Shown: positions 6,833-14,242 of the stretch, in pieces | Position numbering within the stretch: position 1 is the stretch's first letter | How the letters are laid out: every line of letters starts with the position of its first letter | Source: Halolactibacillus miurensis | GTDB taxonomy: Bacteria; Bacillota; Bacilli; Bacillales; Amphibacillaceae | Length of the DNA: 64,000 bases | Reading direction: 5' to 3' | NCBI RefSeq assembly: GCF_900116255.1 | Contig: NZ_FPAI01000007.1 | Span: forward strand, 62,001-126,000 | Program-made: the position numbers and the translations under genes | Notes under the pieces: model-generated | The model's database searches: none | What the model saw: only the letters and a program-made list of their open reading frames with translations | What the model was told of the DNA's origin: nothing

Positions 6833-7165
6833 TTAATTTCCCTCCCGGTATTTATCAATAAGTTGGAATAATTCATCGTGTAGAGATTTAATCTTTGTGC
6901 CGTCAACGTCATTCAAATCTTTGATTGATCGCTTTTGAAAAGCTAATCTAAAAACCGCATAAATAGATTGTTGGTTGTTATGCCAATGACCGCAATTGTC
7001 GTTATAATCGCTATGGAATCGATTCTCCATGTCCTGTCTTACATTTATCCAAGACGGGTTGTATACTGTTCTCGGTTGAATCTCTTGAATAACTTCATCC
7101 TTAATGGATTGAATAAATTTCTTGTATTGTTCTTCATCGGAAAAATTGATACTGAAATTACTCAA
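6833..7165 (-). CDS. Hypothetical phage protein, 110 aa
   Basis: Starts with TTG at 7163-7165, supported by GGAGGTG seven bases upstream. The N-terminus has regular charged helices (EQYKKFIQSIKDEVIQEI), and the middle has histidines and a tryptophan (CGHWHNNQQ). No family recognised; it may contact nucleic acid or metal, but that is a guess. It sits between the Cro-like and Rha genes. Confidence 0.62.
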   Translation of the reverse strand: MSNFSINFSDEEQYKKFIQSIKDEVIQEIQPRTVYNPSWINVRQDMENRFHSDYNDNCGHWHNNQQSIYAVFRLAFQKRSIKDLNDVDGTKIKSLHDELFQLIDKYREGN

Positions 7166-7166
7166 T

Positions 7167-7388
7167 TTATTTCACCTCCTCCAATTCCTTTTCAGGTTCG
7201 AATAAATAACCTAATTCTAATTCAGGGAAATACCTCTTTTTTATTTTTATCGCTTCCGATAACTGAAGGGGATATCGCCCATTTAATTTGTCGGAAACTG
7301 TAGCGGTCCGACCATTAAACAAATCTTTCGCTATGTCAGTCCGTTTGATGTTTCTTCTAGCTAGTTCTGCGTTTAAGTTTGGGTACAT
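7167..7388 (-). CDS. Cro-like helix-turn-helix protein
   Basis: 73 aa from ATG 7386-7388 with AAGGAG nine bases before it. The sequence NAELARRNIKRTDIAKDLFNGRTATVSDKL is a lambda-repressor-type helix-turn-helix. It is the first gene of the leftward early operon and diverges from the S24 repressor, so by position it is the Cro partner in the genetic switch. It most likely binds the operators between 7409 and 7560. Confidence 0.85.
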   Translation of the reverse strand: MYPNLNAELARRNIKRTDIAKDLFNGRTATVSDKLNGRYPLQLSEAIKIKKRYFPELELGYLFEPEKELEEVK

Positions 7389-7436
7389 AAAGTTCAACTC
7401 CTTCCCATTTACGATGTGTCGTAACTTACAATTACA

Positions 7437-7465
7437 ACATTAAACTACATGTCGTAACTTGTCAA
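7437..7465 (-). promoter_or_regulatory. Leftward early promoter
   Basis: On the - strand TTGACA (7460-7465) is separated by 17 bp from TAATGT (7437-7442), reading into the Cro-like gene. Operator copy 2 sits in the spacer, so bound repressor would block it. Confidence 0.7.
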
Positions 7466-7507
7466 TGATATTTATTAAAAAAATTACATTTTGTCGTATT
7501 TAAATTC

Positions 7508-7536
7508 TTTACATCATAAACATTTAATGATAAGAT
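7508..7536 (+). promoter_or_regulatory. Repressor promoter
   Basis: TTTACA (7508-7513), a 17-bp spacer and TAAGAT (7531-7536) read toward the S24 repressor. A perfect operator begins 9 bases after the -10 box, which fits autoregulation. Confidence 0.65.
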
Positions 7537-7589
7537 TAGATTAGTTACGAAATATCGTAACGAAACACTAAAAAAAGGGAGGTGACAAT

Positions 7590-8240
7590 ATGGGTAAAGG
7601 AAAGAGATTAGAAGATATGATTTTAAGAAGTCGGTACAAAAATATAAGTCAGTTTTCTAAAGCTGCTGGAGTTCCGTATACTACAATCAAATCTTTCATT
7701 GACAGGGATTTAGAAAGAGCTTCTATAGATAGCGTTTTGAAAGTAGCTAACACATTAGGGGTAAAAATAGAAGATTTAGTAGAGGAAGGTAATAAAGTAG
7801 CTGAAAAAAAATCGGCTTACACAATATCCAGCCAATACAACTACCTACCAACATCGATAAGCGCCGGACTACCTTTGACGGTCGACGGCATAGATCACGC
7901 TGAAAAGATAAGCGTTCCAGACTCTATCATGGGAAAATGGGCAGGAGATAGCGACATTTACATGATGCGCATCAATGGAGAGTCAATGAACAAGATTATT
8001 CCACACGGCTCCATCATCGCTATTAAGCCGACTGACTGTAATTTACTGAAAGATGGCGACATTGTAGTCTACTCAGACAATCACGATTATTCGGTTAAAA
8101 AGTACTTTAGAGATGACAACAGAATCATCTTTAGACCAGATTCGCACGACAAACGTTTTTACGACTATGTCACAAGTGATAATAACGAAAACTTGGTCAT
8201 ACACGGTAAAGTTGTTGTTTATATTGTAGAGTTAGATTAA
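7590..8240 (+). CDS. CI-like repressor with S24 self-cleavage domain
   Basis: 216 aa. Residues 1-65 are a helix-turn-helix domain (ISQFSKAAGVPYTTIKSF). The C-terminal half is a LexA/S24 peptidase domain with nucleophile S132 in NGESMN and the lysine general base at about K170 in DYSVKKY. An Ala-Gly pair at 92-93 is the likely self-cleavage site. RecA-stimulated cleavage would inactivate it and induce the element. It diverges from the Cro-like gene across the operator region and is followed by a strong terminator. Confidence 0.93.
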   Translation: MGKGKRLEDMILRSRYKNISQFSKAAGVPYTTIKSFIDRDLERASIDSVLKVANTLGVKIEDLVEEGNKVAEKKSAYTISSQYNYLPTSISAGLPLTVDGIDHAEKISVPDSIMGKWAGDSDIYMMRINGESMNKIIPHGSIIAIKPTDCNLLKDGDIVVYSDNHDYSVKKYFRDDNRIIFRPDSHDKRFYDYVTSDNNENLVIHGKVVVYIVELD

Positions 8241-8264
8241 ATTACTTAGCGCTAAATAATTTAA

Positions 8265-8292
8265 TAAGGCAGGCTGATCACCTGCCTTTTTT
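8265..8292 (+). terminator. Terminator after the repressor gene
   Basis: A 7-bp AGGCAGG/CCTGCCT stem with an 8-base loop and a run of six T, 25 bases after the repressor stop. Confidence 0.88.
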
Positions 8293-8312
8293 AAAACAAA
8301 GGAGTAGATATT

Positions 8313-8477
8313 ATGAGTACAAGTATTGAAAAATACAAAAGAGAAAAAGAGTATAGAAAGAAAGGTTTAGTCGAAATACCGGTATATTCAAGAGTTTACA
8401 TGGAAGGTAACAAACTGATTGGAGAATTACAATGCATTGAAAAGAAAGAAGTCATCACAGTGTATAAGGAGGGCTAA
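8313..8477 (+). CDS. Small phage protein before integrase, 54 aa
   Basis: ATG at 8313 with AAAGGAG upstream; the stop is 2 bases before the integrase ATG and the integrase ribosome site lies in its last codons, so the two are coupled. The product has a Lys/Glu/Arg-rich helix followed by a beta-rich part (VEIPVYSRVYMEGNKL). It occupies the place where an excisionase often sits, but no winged-helix or helix-turn-helix is visible, so I do not call it one. Confidence 0.68.
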   Translation: MSTSIEKYKREKEYRKKGLVEIPVYSRVYMEGNKLIGELQCIEKKEVITVYKEG

Positions 8478-8479
8478 TC

Positions 8480-9607
8480 ATGGCTTATATACGTAAGCGA
8501 GGTAAAACATGGTCGTACACAGTAGATACGGGTATTGATCCGGTGAATGGTAGACGACGACAGAAAACAACATCTGGATTTAAAACAAAGAAAGAAGCAG
8601 AGTTGGCAGCAGCTAAAGTAGAAAGTGAAGTTGTTGATAGTAGCTATGTAGAAGTAACAAAAGAGACGTTTGATAAGATTGCACAGGAATATTTTGAGGT
8701 TGTAGCTAAAAACAAGATGCGAGAATCAACGTATGAAAACCGTTTATCATCTTATAACAACCGAATAAAGGATCGTCTAGGTAAGATGAAAATAAAAGAT
8801 ATTAAACCGATTCACGTCCAAAATTTTTATAATGGACTGATTGAAGAACAACTCACAACAAGTTTTGTGCGTACGTTGCATAACTTAATATCTTCTATAT
8901 TTAAATATGCGCATCGTTACGACTACATTAAAGTTAACATTATGGATAAAGTTGACGCACCGATACCAAAAGCGAAAGAAATGCATACGTGGACACTAGA
9001 AGAAGTTAATACGTTTTTGGAGTTAGCTAAAGATTATGATACGTATATCATATATTATTTGGCCATTTACACCGGCATGAGGCGAGGAGAAATATTAGGC
9101 TTGCGATGGAAAGATATTGACTTTGACAATAACAAGATACACGTCACGCAAAACTTAGTACTTGTTAACAACGAGATGAAGATTCAAGAGCCTAAAACAA
9201 AGGGGTCTAAAAGACAAATAGCCCTAACATCTGCTGAAATGTTAGAGCTAAAGAAACATCGTATTAAAAAAGCGTTTGAGACTGATTTGGTCGTCAGCAC
9301 GTCGATTGGTACACCGTACCATCCGCGTAATCTCTTACGTAATTTTAACACGTTGTTAGATAAATGTAATGTGACAAAGATACGCTTCCACGATCTACGT
9401 CACACTCACGCAACTTTGATGTTAAAACTCGGTGAAAACCCTAAAGTCGTTAGTGAACGATTAGGACACAGTAAAGTATCAATCACATTAGATACGTATT
9501 CTCACGTCATGCCAGATATGCAATCGGCATCCGCTGAAAAGTTCTCAAATTATCTACGTGGTCAAAATGTGGTCAATGGGGATAAAACGAAAGCGACGAA
9601 GAAGTAA
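8480..9607 (+). CDS. int: Tyrosine-type site-specific integrase
   Basis: 375 aa. It has an N-terminal arm-binding domain (MAYIRKRGKTWSY ... TSGFKTKKEAE), a SAM-like core-binding domain (about 60-160) and a catalytic domain with R201 in TGMRRGE, H304-x2-R307 in HDLRH, H330 in LGHSK and nucleophile Y340. These are the full set of tyrosine recombinase residues, so the enzyme looks intact. The gene ends 17 bases before the 3' end of tRNA-Val, the usual position of an integrase next to its attachment site. It catalyses integration and, with a directionality factor, excision. Confidence 0.97.
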   Translation: MAYIRKRGKTWSYTVDTGIDPVNGRRRQKTTSGFKTKKEAELAAAKVESEVVDSSYVEVTKETFDKIAQEYFEVVAKNKMRESTYENRLSSYNNRIKDRLGKMKIKDIKPIHVQNFYNGLIEEQLTTSFVRTLHNLISSIFKYAHRYDYIKVNIMDKVDAPIPKAKEMHTWTLEEVNTFLELAKDYDTYIIYYLAIYTGMRRGEILGLRWKDIDFDNNKIHVTQNLVLVNNEMKIQEPKTKGSKRQIALTSAEMLELKKHRIKKAFETDLVVSTSIGTPYHPRNLLRNFNTLLDKCNVTKIRFHDLRHTHATLMLKLGENPKVVSERLGHSKVSITLDTYSHVMPDMQSASAEKFSNYLRGQNVVNGDKTKATKK

Positions 9608-9621
9608 ACCTCTTGTCGCTC

Positions 9622-9650
9622 TAGTGACTTCGACTGGGCTCGAACCAGCG
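9622..9650. other. Probable attachment site end of the element (att, in tRNA 3' part)
   Basis: The integrase stops just upstream of the 3' half of tRNA-Val, and phage genes lie only on that side. Tyrosine integrases of this type usually use the T arm and acceptor end of a tRNA as core. The other att copy is outside the window, so the exact core cannot be read. Confidence 0.6.
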
Positions 9651-9697
9651 ACCCCCACCCTGTCAAGGTGATGCTCTCCCAACTGAGCTACGAAGTC
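9625..9697 (-). tRNA. tRNA-Val (anticodon GAC)
   Basis: All four stems fold: acceptor GACTTCG/CGAAGTC, D stem GCTC/GAGC, anticodon stem TCACC/GGTGG and T stem GCTGG/CCAGT. The anticodon loop TTGACAG gives GAC, reading valine codons. The discriminator base is A and CCA is not encoded. The 3' end faces the integrase gene, so it is the likely insertion target, with the att core in the 3' part of the gene. Confidence 0.96.
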
Positions 9698-9729
9698 AAA
9701 ATTATAGCGGTTAAAAAAACCGTAAGTAA

Positions 9730-9758
9730 ATCATATAAAAAGTAGACGTGTTTGTCAA
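9730..9758 (-). promoter_or_regulatory. tRNA-Val promoter
   Basis: On the - strand TTGACA (9753-9758), 17 bp and TATGAT (9730-9735), about 33 bases before the tRNA start. Near-consensus sigma-A promoter. Confidence 0.85.
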
Positions 9759-9810
9759 CAACTTTTTTAACAAAATGATTCCGATGACTCCCCACAACCC
9801 TTCACTTTTT

Positions 9811-9819
9811 TGGTATGAT
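9811..9819 (+). promoter_or_regulatory. Extended -10 promoter for the SEDS genes
   Basis: TG-N-TATGAT about 54 bases before the first SEDS start. The -35 region (9791-9796) is poor, as is common with extended -10 elements. Confidence 0.5.
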
Positions 9820-9872
9820 AGGTGAAGATGTATTTTTAAAACAAGCAATTCATTAGAAAATGAGGAATGGTT

Positions 9873-11030
9873 ATGCAGAAGAAACTCCCAATCGATTATA
9901 CGATTGTTTTTATTTTAGGCTGTTTATTCACGATCAGCTTACTAGCGATTTATAGCGGATCTGGTCAATATGCTTCCGGAGACCCTACTTTTTTTATTAA
10001 ACGCCAACTTGTCTTTATCTTCTTAGGACTGATTGTCATGATGGTCGTCGCTTTTTTTGACTTTGAACTGTTAGAAAAATGGACATGGCTGTTTTATTTA
10101 GGCGGTATTTTCTTACTTGTTTTAGTTGAATTTATCGGCGTTGAACGTAATGGTTCACAGCGCTGGATTGATGTGAAAGTTACCGAAATTCAGCCATCTG
10201 AGTTCATGAAAATATTTCTCGTCTTACATATTGCGATGATTCTCAGTAAAATTGGAAAGTATCGGTTAGATTTCAAGCCTAGTCTTTGGGTGTTAGCTAA
10301 AATACTACTTTTTACGATGATTCCGTTGTATCTTATTTGGCAACAACCCGATTTAGGTACCACATTGATGATTCTTTTTTCAGTAACCGCGTTACTATTA
10401 ATTTCTAGCTTATCACTGAAACTGTTAGGTATTCTCGTTGCGACAGGCCTTACTGGGTTCGCGGCGCTTGTCTATTTATTTCTATATCAACGAGACATAT
10501 TAGAACGCTTCGTTGCTTCTCACCAAATGGCTCGAATTTATGGCTGGCTCGACCCGGAAGGTTATTCACGTGGTTTTGGTTATCAGCTTCAACAAGCCTT
10601 ACTCGGTATAGGTTCCGGTCAATTATCAGGCTCAGGTTTTAAAGAAGGCTATCAAGTCCAAAGTGGACATATTCCCGAGGCGCATACGGATTTTATTTTT
10701 GCGGTCATCGGTGAAGAGTTCGGCTTTATCGGGACAAGTCTGGTCGTAGTATTATTCTTTTTACTCATTTACCGGATTATCACGATTGCTCTACATGCCA
10801 ATTCATTATTTGGCATGTACATTTGTGTCGGTGTCATTGCGTTATTAACATTTCAAATCTTTCAAAACATCGGGATGACCATTGGTTTAATGCCCATTAC
10901 TGGTTTAGCCTTACCTTTTGTCAGTTACGGCGGCAGTGCACTGTTGACGAATATGTTAGCGATTGGACTCGTCACGAGTGTTCATCTCCGAACGAAAACA
11001 TATATGTTTGGAAATGATGGAGAAGAATAG
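9873..11030 (+). CDS. SEDS peptidoglycan glycosyltransferase, RodA/FtsW family (copy 1)
   Basis: 385 aa with about ten membrane segments. The start at 9873 is preferred because an ATG six bases earlier overlaps the GAGGA ribosome site. The family signature is complete: RNGSQRWI, QPSEFMKI, QPDLGT, GHIPEAHTDFIFAVIGEE (with the catalytic aspartate region) and LPFVSYGGSALL near the end. SEDS proteins polymerise lipid II into glycan strands together with a class B PBP. A second SEDS gene follows 10 bases downstream. Which copy serves elongation or division cannot be told from sequence alone. Confidence 0.93.
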   Translation: MQKKLPIDYTIVFILGCLFTISLLAIYSGSGQYASGDPTFFIKRQLVFIFLGLIVMMVVAFFDFELLEKWTWLFYLGGIFLLVLVEFIGVERNGSQRWIDVKVTEIQPSEFMKIFLVLHIAMILSKIGKYRLDFKPSLWVLAKILLFTMIPLYLIWQQPDLGTTLMILFSVTALLLISSLSLKLLGILVATGLTGFAALVYLFLYQRDILERFVASHQMARIYGWLDPEGYSRGFGYQLQQALLGIGSGQLSGSGFKEGYQVQSGHIPEAHTDFIFAVIGEEFGFIGTSLVVVLFFLLIYRIITIALHANSLFGMYICVGVIALLTFQIFQNIGMTIGLMPITGLALPFVSYGGSALLTNMLAIGLVTSVHLRTKTYMFGNDGEE

Positions 11031-11040
11031 AGGGGTGTTT

Positions 11041-12144
11041 ATGTTAGAAAGAATAAAACAATTTGATTTTATATTAATCAGTGCCATTGTCACTTTATCC
11101 ATCTTTGGACTGATCATGGTGTATACATCTAGTTATACACTAGGAGAACTTGATTACAATGACGGCTTACACTTTTTCAAACGCCAACTGATCTTTTTTA
11201 TTGCCGGTCTTGTACTGATGTTTATTAGTAGCTTCGTCTCATTAAAATTTGCAGGTAGAATAAGCCCTTGGCTTATTCTCATTAGTGTCGTGTTACTTAT
11301 TCTTGTCTTAACACCACAACTCGGTGTCGTTCGTAATGGTTCGAGACGTTGGGTGAATTTAGGCGTTGTCTTTCAACCATCAGAAATCGTTAAAATATTT
11401 ATGGTTATCTATTTTGCCAAGTTCTACTCCCAGCGAAAAGAGTACTTTGATAAATTCTTTTACGGCGTCATGCCTCCACTTATTTTATTTGCAATTGTTG
11501 CTGGCTTTATTATGGCGCAGCCTGACCTTGGAACCACTATTCATTTACTGGCTATCTGTGGAGCCATTATTATTTTTAGCGGCGTAAAATTCAGACATAT
11601 CATAGGATTAATACTGACAGGCGCTGGACTTGCTACGCTTTTCGCTATTGCTGAACCATACCGTCTCCAGCGGATCACCTCTTTCATGAAACCTTTTGAA
11701 GATTTACAAGGGGCGGGTTATCAACTCGCTAGTTCATACGTTTCCATCGCCACTGGTGGCTTATTCGGTGCTGGACTTGGAAATAGCGTTCAAAAACTCG
11801 GCTATTTACCAGAGGCTCATACCGACTTCATCATGTCCGTCATTGTAGAGGAACTCGGGGTGATCGGGATCACCATTGTTGTCGGCTGTTATCTAATCAT
11901 TTTATTCCGTGGGATTAAAATCGCCAACGAAGCTCACAATGATTATTACCGGTTACTTGGGATTGGGATTACTTTTCAAATCATTATTCAAGCGATCATC
12001 AACCTTGGCGCGATGTCTGGTCTAATGCCCATTACCGGGATTCCGTTACCTTTTATCAGTTACGGCGGGACTTCTCTCGTCATTATGATGGTGGCATCAG
12101 GTCTATTAATAAATGTATCAGGACGTAAAAAAACAGTGAGCTAA
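11041..12144 (+). CDS. SEDS peptidoglycan glycosyltransferase, RodA/FtsW family (copy 2)
   Basis: 367 aa from ATG 11041, which has GAGGGGTG upstream; a longer frame from 10963 overlaps copy 1 and lacks a ribosome site. It holds the same motifs (RNGSRRWV, QPSEIVKI, QPDLGT, YLPEAHTDFIMSVIVEE, LPFISYGGTSL). It differs from copy 1 along most of its length, so the pair is an old duplication rather than a recent one. Shared promoter and tight spacing suggest coordinated production of two glycan polymerases. Confidence 0.93.
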   Translation: MLERIKQFDFILISAIVTLSIFGLIMVYTSSYTLGELDYNDGLHFFKRQLIFFIAGLVLMFISSFVSLKFAGRISPWLILISVVLLILVLTPQLGVVRNGSRRWVNLGVVFQPSEIVKIFMVIYFAKFYSQRKEYFDKFFYGVMPPLILFAIVAGFIMAQPDLGTTIHLLAICGAIIIFSGVKFRHIIGLILTGAGLATLFAIAEPYRLQRITSFMKPFEDLQGAGYQLASSYVSIATGGLFGAGLGNSVQKLGYLPEAHTDFIMSVIVEELGVIGITIVVGCYLIILFRGIKIANEAHNDYYRLLGIGITFQIIIQAIINLGAMSGLMPITGIPLPFISYGGTSLVIMMVASGLLINVSGRKKTVS

Positions 12145-12155
12145 TGCTCGCTTTT
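12136..12155 (+). terminator. Weak terminator after the SEDS pair
   Basis: A 6-bp GTGAGC/GCTCGC stem with a TAAT loop and four T. The stem overlaps the stop codon of the second SEDS gene, so read-through to the GNAT gene is possible. Confidence 0.4.
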
Positions 12156-12185
12156 ACTACCCGATAGAGTGTGGGAGGAATAACT

Positions 12186-12611
12186 ATGAACATCATCAAA
12201 GCTACAACTGAACAACAAAAACAAGACGGCTTCTTTGTTCGTCACGACGTATTTGTTAAAGAACAAGGCGTCGACGCATCAATTGAACGAGACGAATTAG
12301 ATAAGATTGCCACACATATCGTTGGGTATGTCAACGACCAACCTGTTGCTTGTCTTAGGTTTACACCGAATAACAATAGAGGTAAGATTCAACGAATGGC
12401 CGTATTAAAAGCTTATCGTGGTCAACATCTCGGAAAAAAGCTCATGCTTAAAACAGAAACATTTATGAGAGACGCTGGGCTAACGATAAGCACCTTACAT
12501 GCACAAAAACATGCGACAGGGTTTTACCAACGGCTTGGGTATACGATTACCTCTGATGTCTTTTACGAAGCAACTATTGCCCACGTTGCGATGGAAAAAA
12601 CATTATCTTAA
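12186..12611 (+). CDS. GNAT family N-acetyltransferase (YjcF/ElaA-like)
   Basis: 141 aa from ATG 12186, with GGAGGAATAACT directly before it. The opening FFVRHDVFVKEQGV followed by IERDELD is typical of the YjcF/ElaA branch of GNAT proteins. The acetyl-CoA loop is visible as IQRMAVLKAYRGQHLGKKL. The substrate is unknown for this branch. It lies 42 bases after the second SEDS gene and may share its transcript. Confidence 0.88.
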   Translation: MNIIKATTEQQKQDGFFVRHDVFVKEQGVDASIERDELDKIATHIVGYVNDQPVACLRFTPNNNRGKIQRMAVLKAYRGQHLGKKLMLKTETFMRDAGLTISTLHAQKHATGFYQRLGYTITSDVFYEATIAHVAMEKTLS

Positions 12612-12668
12612 TAGAAGCATATTCCCTCTCTGTCTTGGTTATAATATCAAGCTAGGGAGGGATTTTTC

Positions 12669-13304
12669 ATGTTATGGTTCGAGCTGTTTTTAAAGACAAG
12701 CTTCGGGTTTATCTTATTACTGTTTGTCACAAAAGTTTTAGGCAAGACACAAATCAGGCAACTCACCGCCTTTGATTTTATTTCGGCTCTCATACTCGGG
12801 GAATTCGTTGGTAACGCACTGTATGATCCAGAAACGAATTTGTTACAGGTGATGTTCGCCTTATTTATCTGGGGGGGGCTGATGATGATTATCGAGATTG
12901 TTACGCAAAAATATAAGGGAACTCGTCATTTTTTAGAAGGGAAACCCGATATCATTATAGAAAATGGTAAAATCGACCGTGAGATGATGAAGCGAAATCG
13001 GCTCGATTTTAATCAACTCCAGCATTTACTTCGCATGAAAGATGTTTTTCAAATAAAAGATGTTAATGTTGCTATTTTAGAAACTGATGGGACAATATCT
13101 GTCTTAAAAAAATCAGATCCCATAAAAGTATTACCAGTTAATTTAATTAATGATGGTGAAATTATTTATAATAACTTACGCGTCCTCGGTAAAGATGACA
13201 TCTGGTTAAAACGTACGCTTAAACAACAAGGCATCACTGATTACGAGAATATTTTTAGCTGTGAATATACAAAAAATGAGCCGTTAGCCATCCAGTGGCG
13301 TTAG
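12669..13304 (+). CDS. YetF/DUF421 family membrane protein
   Basis: 211 aa with three membrane segments in the first 85 residues (LFLKTSFGFILLLFVTKVLG; FISALILGEFVGN; MFALFIWGGLMMIIEIV) followed by a cytosolic domain with the pattern GKPDIIIENGKIDREMMKRN. This is the DUF421 family; B. subtilis YetF is the type member. Members have been linked to spore germination or membrane stress in places, but no molecular function is settled. It has its own AGGGAGG ribosome site and a TATAAT box at 12640-12645. Confidence 0.88.
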   Translation: MLWFELFLKTSFGFILLLFVTKVLGKTQIRQLTAFDFISALILGEFVGNALYDPETNLLQVMFALFIWGGLMMIIEIVTQKYKGTRHFLEGKPDIIIENGKIDREMMKRNRLDFNQLQHLLRMKDVFQIKDVNVAILETDGTISVLKKSDPIKVLPVNLINDGEIIYNNLRVLGKDDIWLKRTLKQQGITDYENIFSCEYTKNEPLAIQWR

Positions 13305-13310
13305 GCTCAT
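13270..13310 (-). terminator. Terminator of the 90-aa gene, inside the 3' end of the YetF gene
   Basis: ATGAGCC/GGCTCAT stem with a further inner pairing and six T on the - strand. The signal overlaps the last codons of the convergent YetF gene. Confidence 0.7.
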
Positions 13311-13315
13311 AGCTA

Positions 13316-13588
13316 TTAAATAAAGGCATCAATGTATTGTCCTTTTCCAGTAAGGTCTTGTTGTAATTTCTGAAGGGGTGATTTTTTTTCACGGTCAAAT
13401 ACTTGCGCTTTATCTTTCTTCGCTTGATGGAAAAGATGCCGGTCAATCGATTGACCTGAGTGATGCTTTCCCTCAATCGATGGCACTCGTTCGAGTTGAT
13501 CAAGCTTAAACGGCTCAACTTCTTGGCCAATGACGCGGTTATGGTAAGCTTGATAGACATATTGATCAATCGGAAGTACATAACCCAT
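13316..13588 (-). CDS. Hypothetical protein, 90 aa
   Basis: Start at ATG 13586-13588 with AAGGGG nine bases upstream; a longer frame to 13705 would run through the cotZ promoter. The product begins MGYVLPIDQYVYQAYHNRV, a short motif I associate with small uncharacterised Bacillaceae proteins, then has a Lys/Gln-rich charged tail. It diverges from the CotZ-type coat gene, so a sporulation link is possible but unsupported by any motif. Confidence 0.6.
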   Translation of the reverse strand: MGYVLPIDQYVYQAYHNRVIGQEVEPFKLDQLERVPSIEGKHHSGQSIDRHLFHQAKKDKAQVFDREKKSPLQKLQQDLTGKGQYIDAFI

Positions 13589-13684
13589 AGCTGTCATCCC
13601 CTTTTTATAGACATAAAATTTAAATCTTCTGTTAATTACATTATACCCGATTCTTTTAAAAAAGAAACTTTTTTGACTATACAC

Positions 13685-13711
13685 ACACTTCTCTGGCCAC
13701 TTCATATACTA
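13685..13711 (+). promoter_or_regulatory. Sigma-K promoter of the CotZ-type gene
   Basis: AC at 13685-13686, exactly 16 bases, then CATATACTA at 13703-13711. This fits the sigma-K consensus AC-N16-CATA-N3-TA base for base and lies 44 bases before the coat gene start. Confidence 0.82.
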
Positions 13712-13754
13712 TCAGTAACCTTAATGGTTAATTGAAAGAGAGAGGAGTTTTCTT

Positions 13755-14204
13755 ATGGCTTGTGGAACTTCATTTGAAGGCGATCACTGCGTAACAAATG
13801 TCTTGCGCGAAATTGCTGAAGCACAAAATAAACTCGGTCCTTGTCATTGTGATTCGAGCTGTGAACAATCGATATCAGATTTATTCGGCTCACATCAAGA
13901 GGGCTGTCACTACGATACTGTACCCGTGTTATTATACTGCCGTAACTGTCAACCGTTCAAAGGCTATGGGGCTAAGCCGAAAAAAATTGAACATGTCTTC
14001 TCAAGCTACTACTTCCGAGTAAAATCAGTCGACCGTCATTGTTGCATATTAGAACTGTTACGTGACCAATGTCAAGAAGCACTTGATCCCGTTTCGCCTG
14101 TTGAACAAAAAACAGAAAAATTACGTGGGACTGGTGTTTGTATTACTGTGGATCCTGAGTGTTTTTGCCATATTACATGTTTACCAGCTATTCGTGCCCT
14201 TTAA
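13755..14204 (+). CDS. cotZ: Spore outer coat/crust protein, CotY/CotZ family
   Basis: 149 aa with 17 cysteines, many in pairs (PCHCDSSC, DRHCCILELL, DPECFCHITCLP). The C-terminal CI-x-VD-x-xCFC-x-I-x-C motif is the signature of CotZ/CotY, which build the cysteine-rich spore crust. GAGAGGAG stands seven bases before the ATG and a sigma-K promoter lies upstream. B. subtilis carries cotZ and cotY next to cotO and fabI, as here. Only one member of the pair is present, so it may serve both roles. Confidence 0.9.
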   Translation: MACGTSFEGDHCVTNVLREIAEAQNKLGPCHCDSSCEQSISDLFGSHQEGCHYDTVPVLLYCRNCQPFKGYGAKPKKIEHVFSSYYFRVKSVDRHCCILELLRDQCQEALDPVSPVEQKTEKLRGTGVCITVDPECFCHITCLPAIRAL

Positions 14205-14210
14205 GTTGAA

Positions 14211-14242
14211 AACCCCACAACTCAACATTGTGGGGTTATTTT
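14211..14242 (+). terminator. Terminator after cotZ
   Basis: A perfect 10-bp AACCCCACAA/TTGTGGGGTT stem with a 7-base loop, then ATTTTA. It reaches into the 3' end of the convergent CotO-like gene. Confidence 0.85.

Larger units (their letters stand above)
7409..7560. promoter_or_regulatory. Switch region with four related operators
   Basis: Two perfect palindromes TTACGA-N4-TCGTAA lie at 7409-7424 and 7545-7560. Two weaker copies with the same TCGTA half lie at 7442-7457 and 7484-7499. The first overlaps the start of the leftward transcript, the second falls between the -35 and -10 boxes of the leftward promoter, and the fourth lies at the start of the repressor transcript. This is the layout of a phage operator array bound by repressor and Cro. 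Confidence 0.85.

Noticed and set aside
8313-8477. Excisionase
   Set aside because: The position is right, but the 54-aa product shows no helix-turn-helix or winged-helix pattern, so only a small phage protein is claimed.
13590-13705. Longer N-terminus of the 90-aa gene
   Set aside because: That extension would run across the sigma-K promoter region of cotZ and has no ribosome site; the AAGGGG site supports the shorter start.
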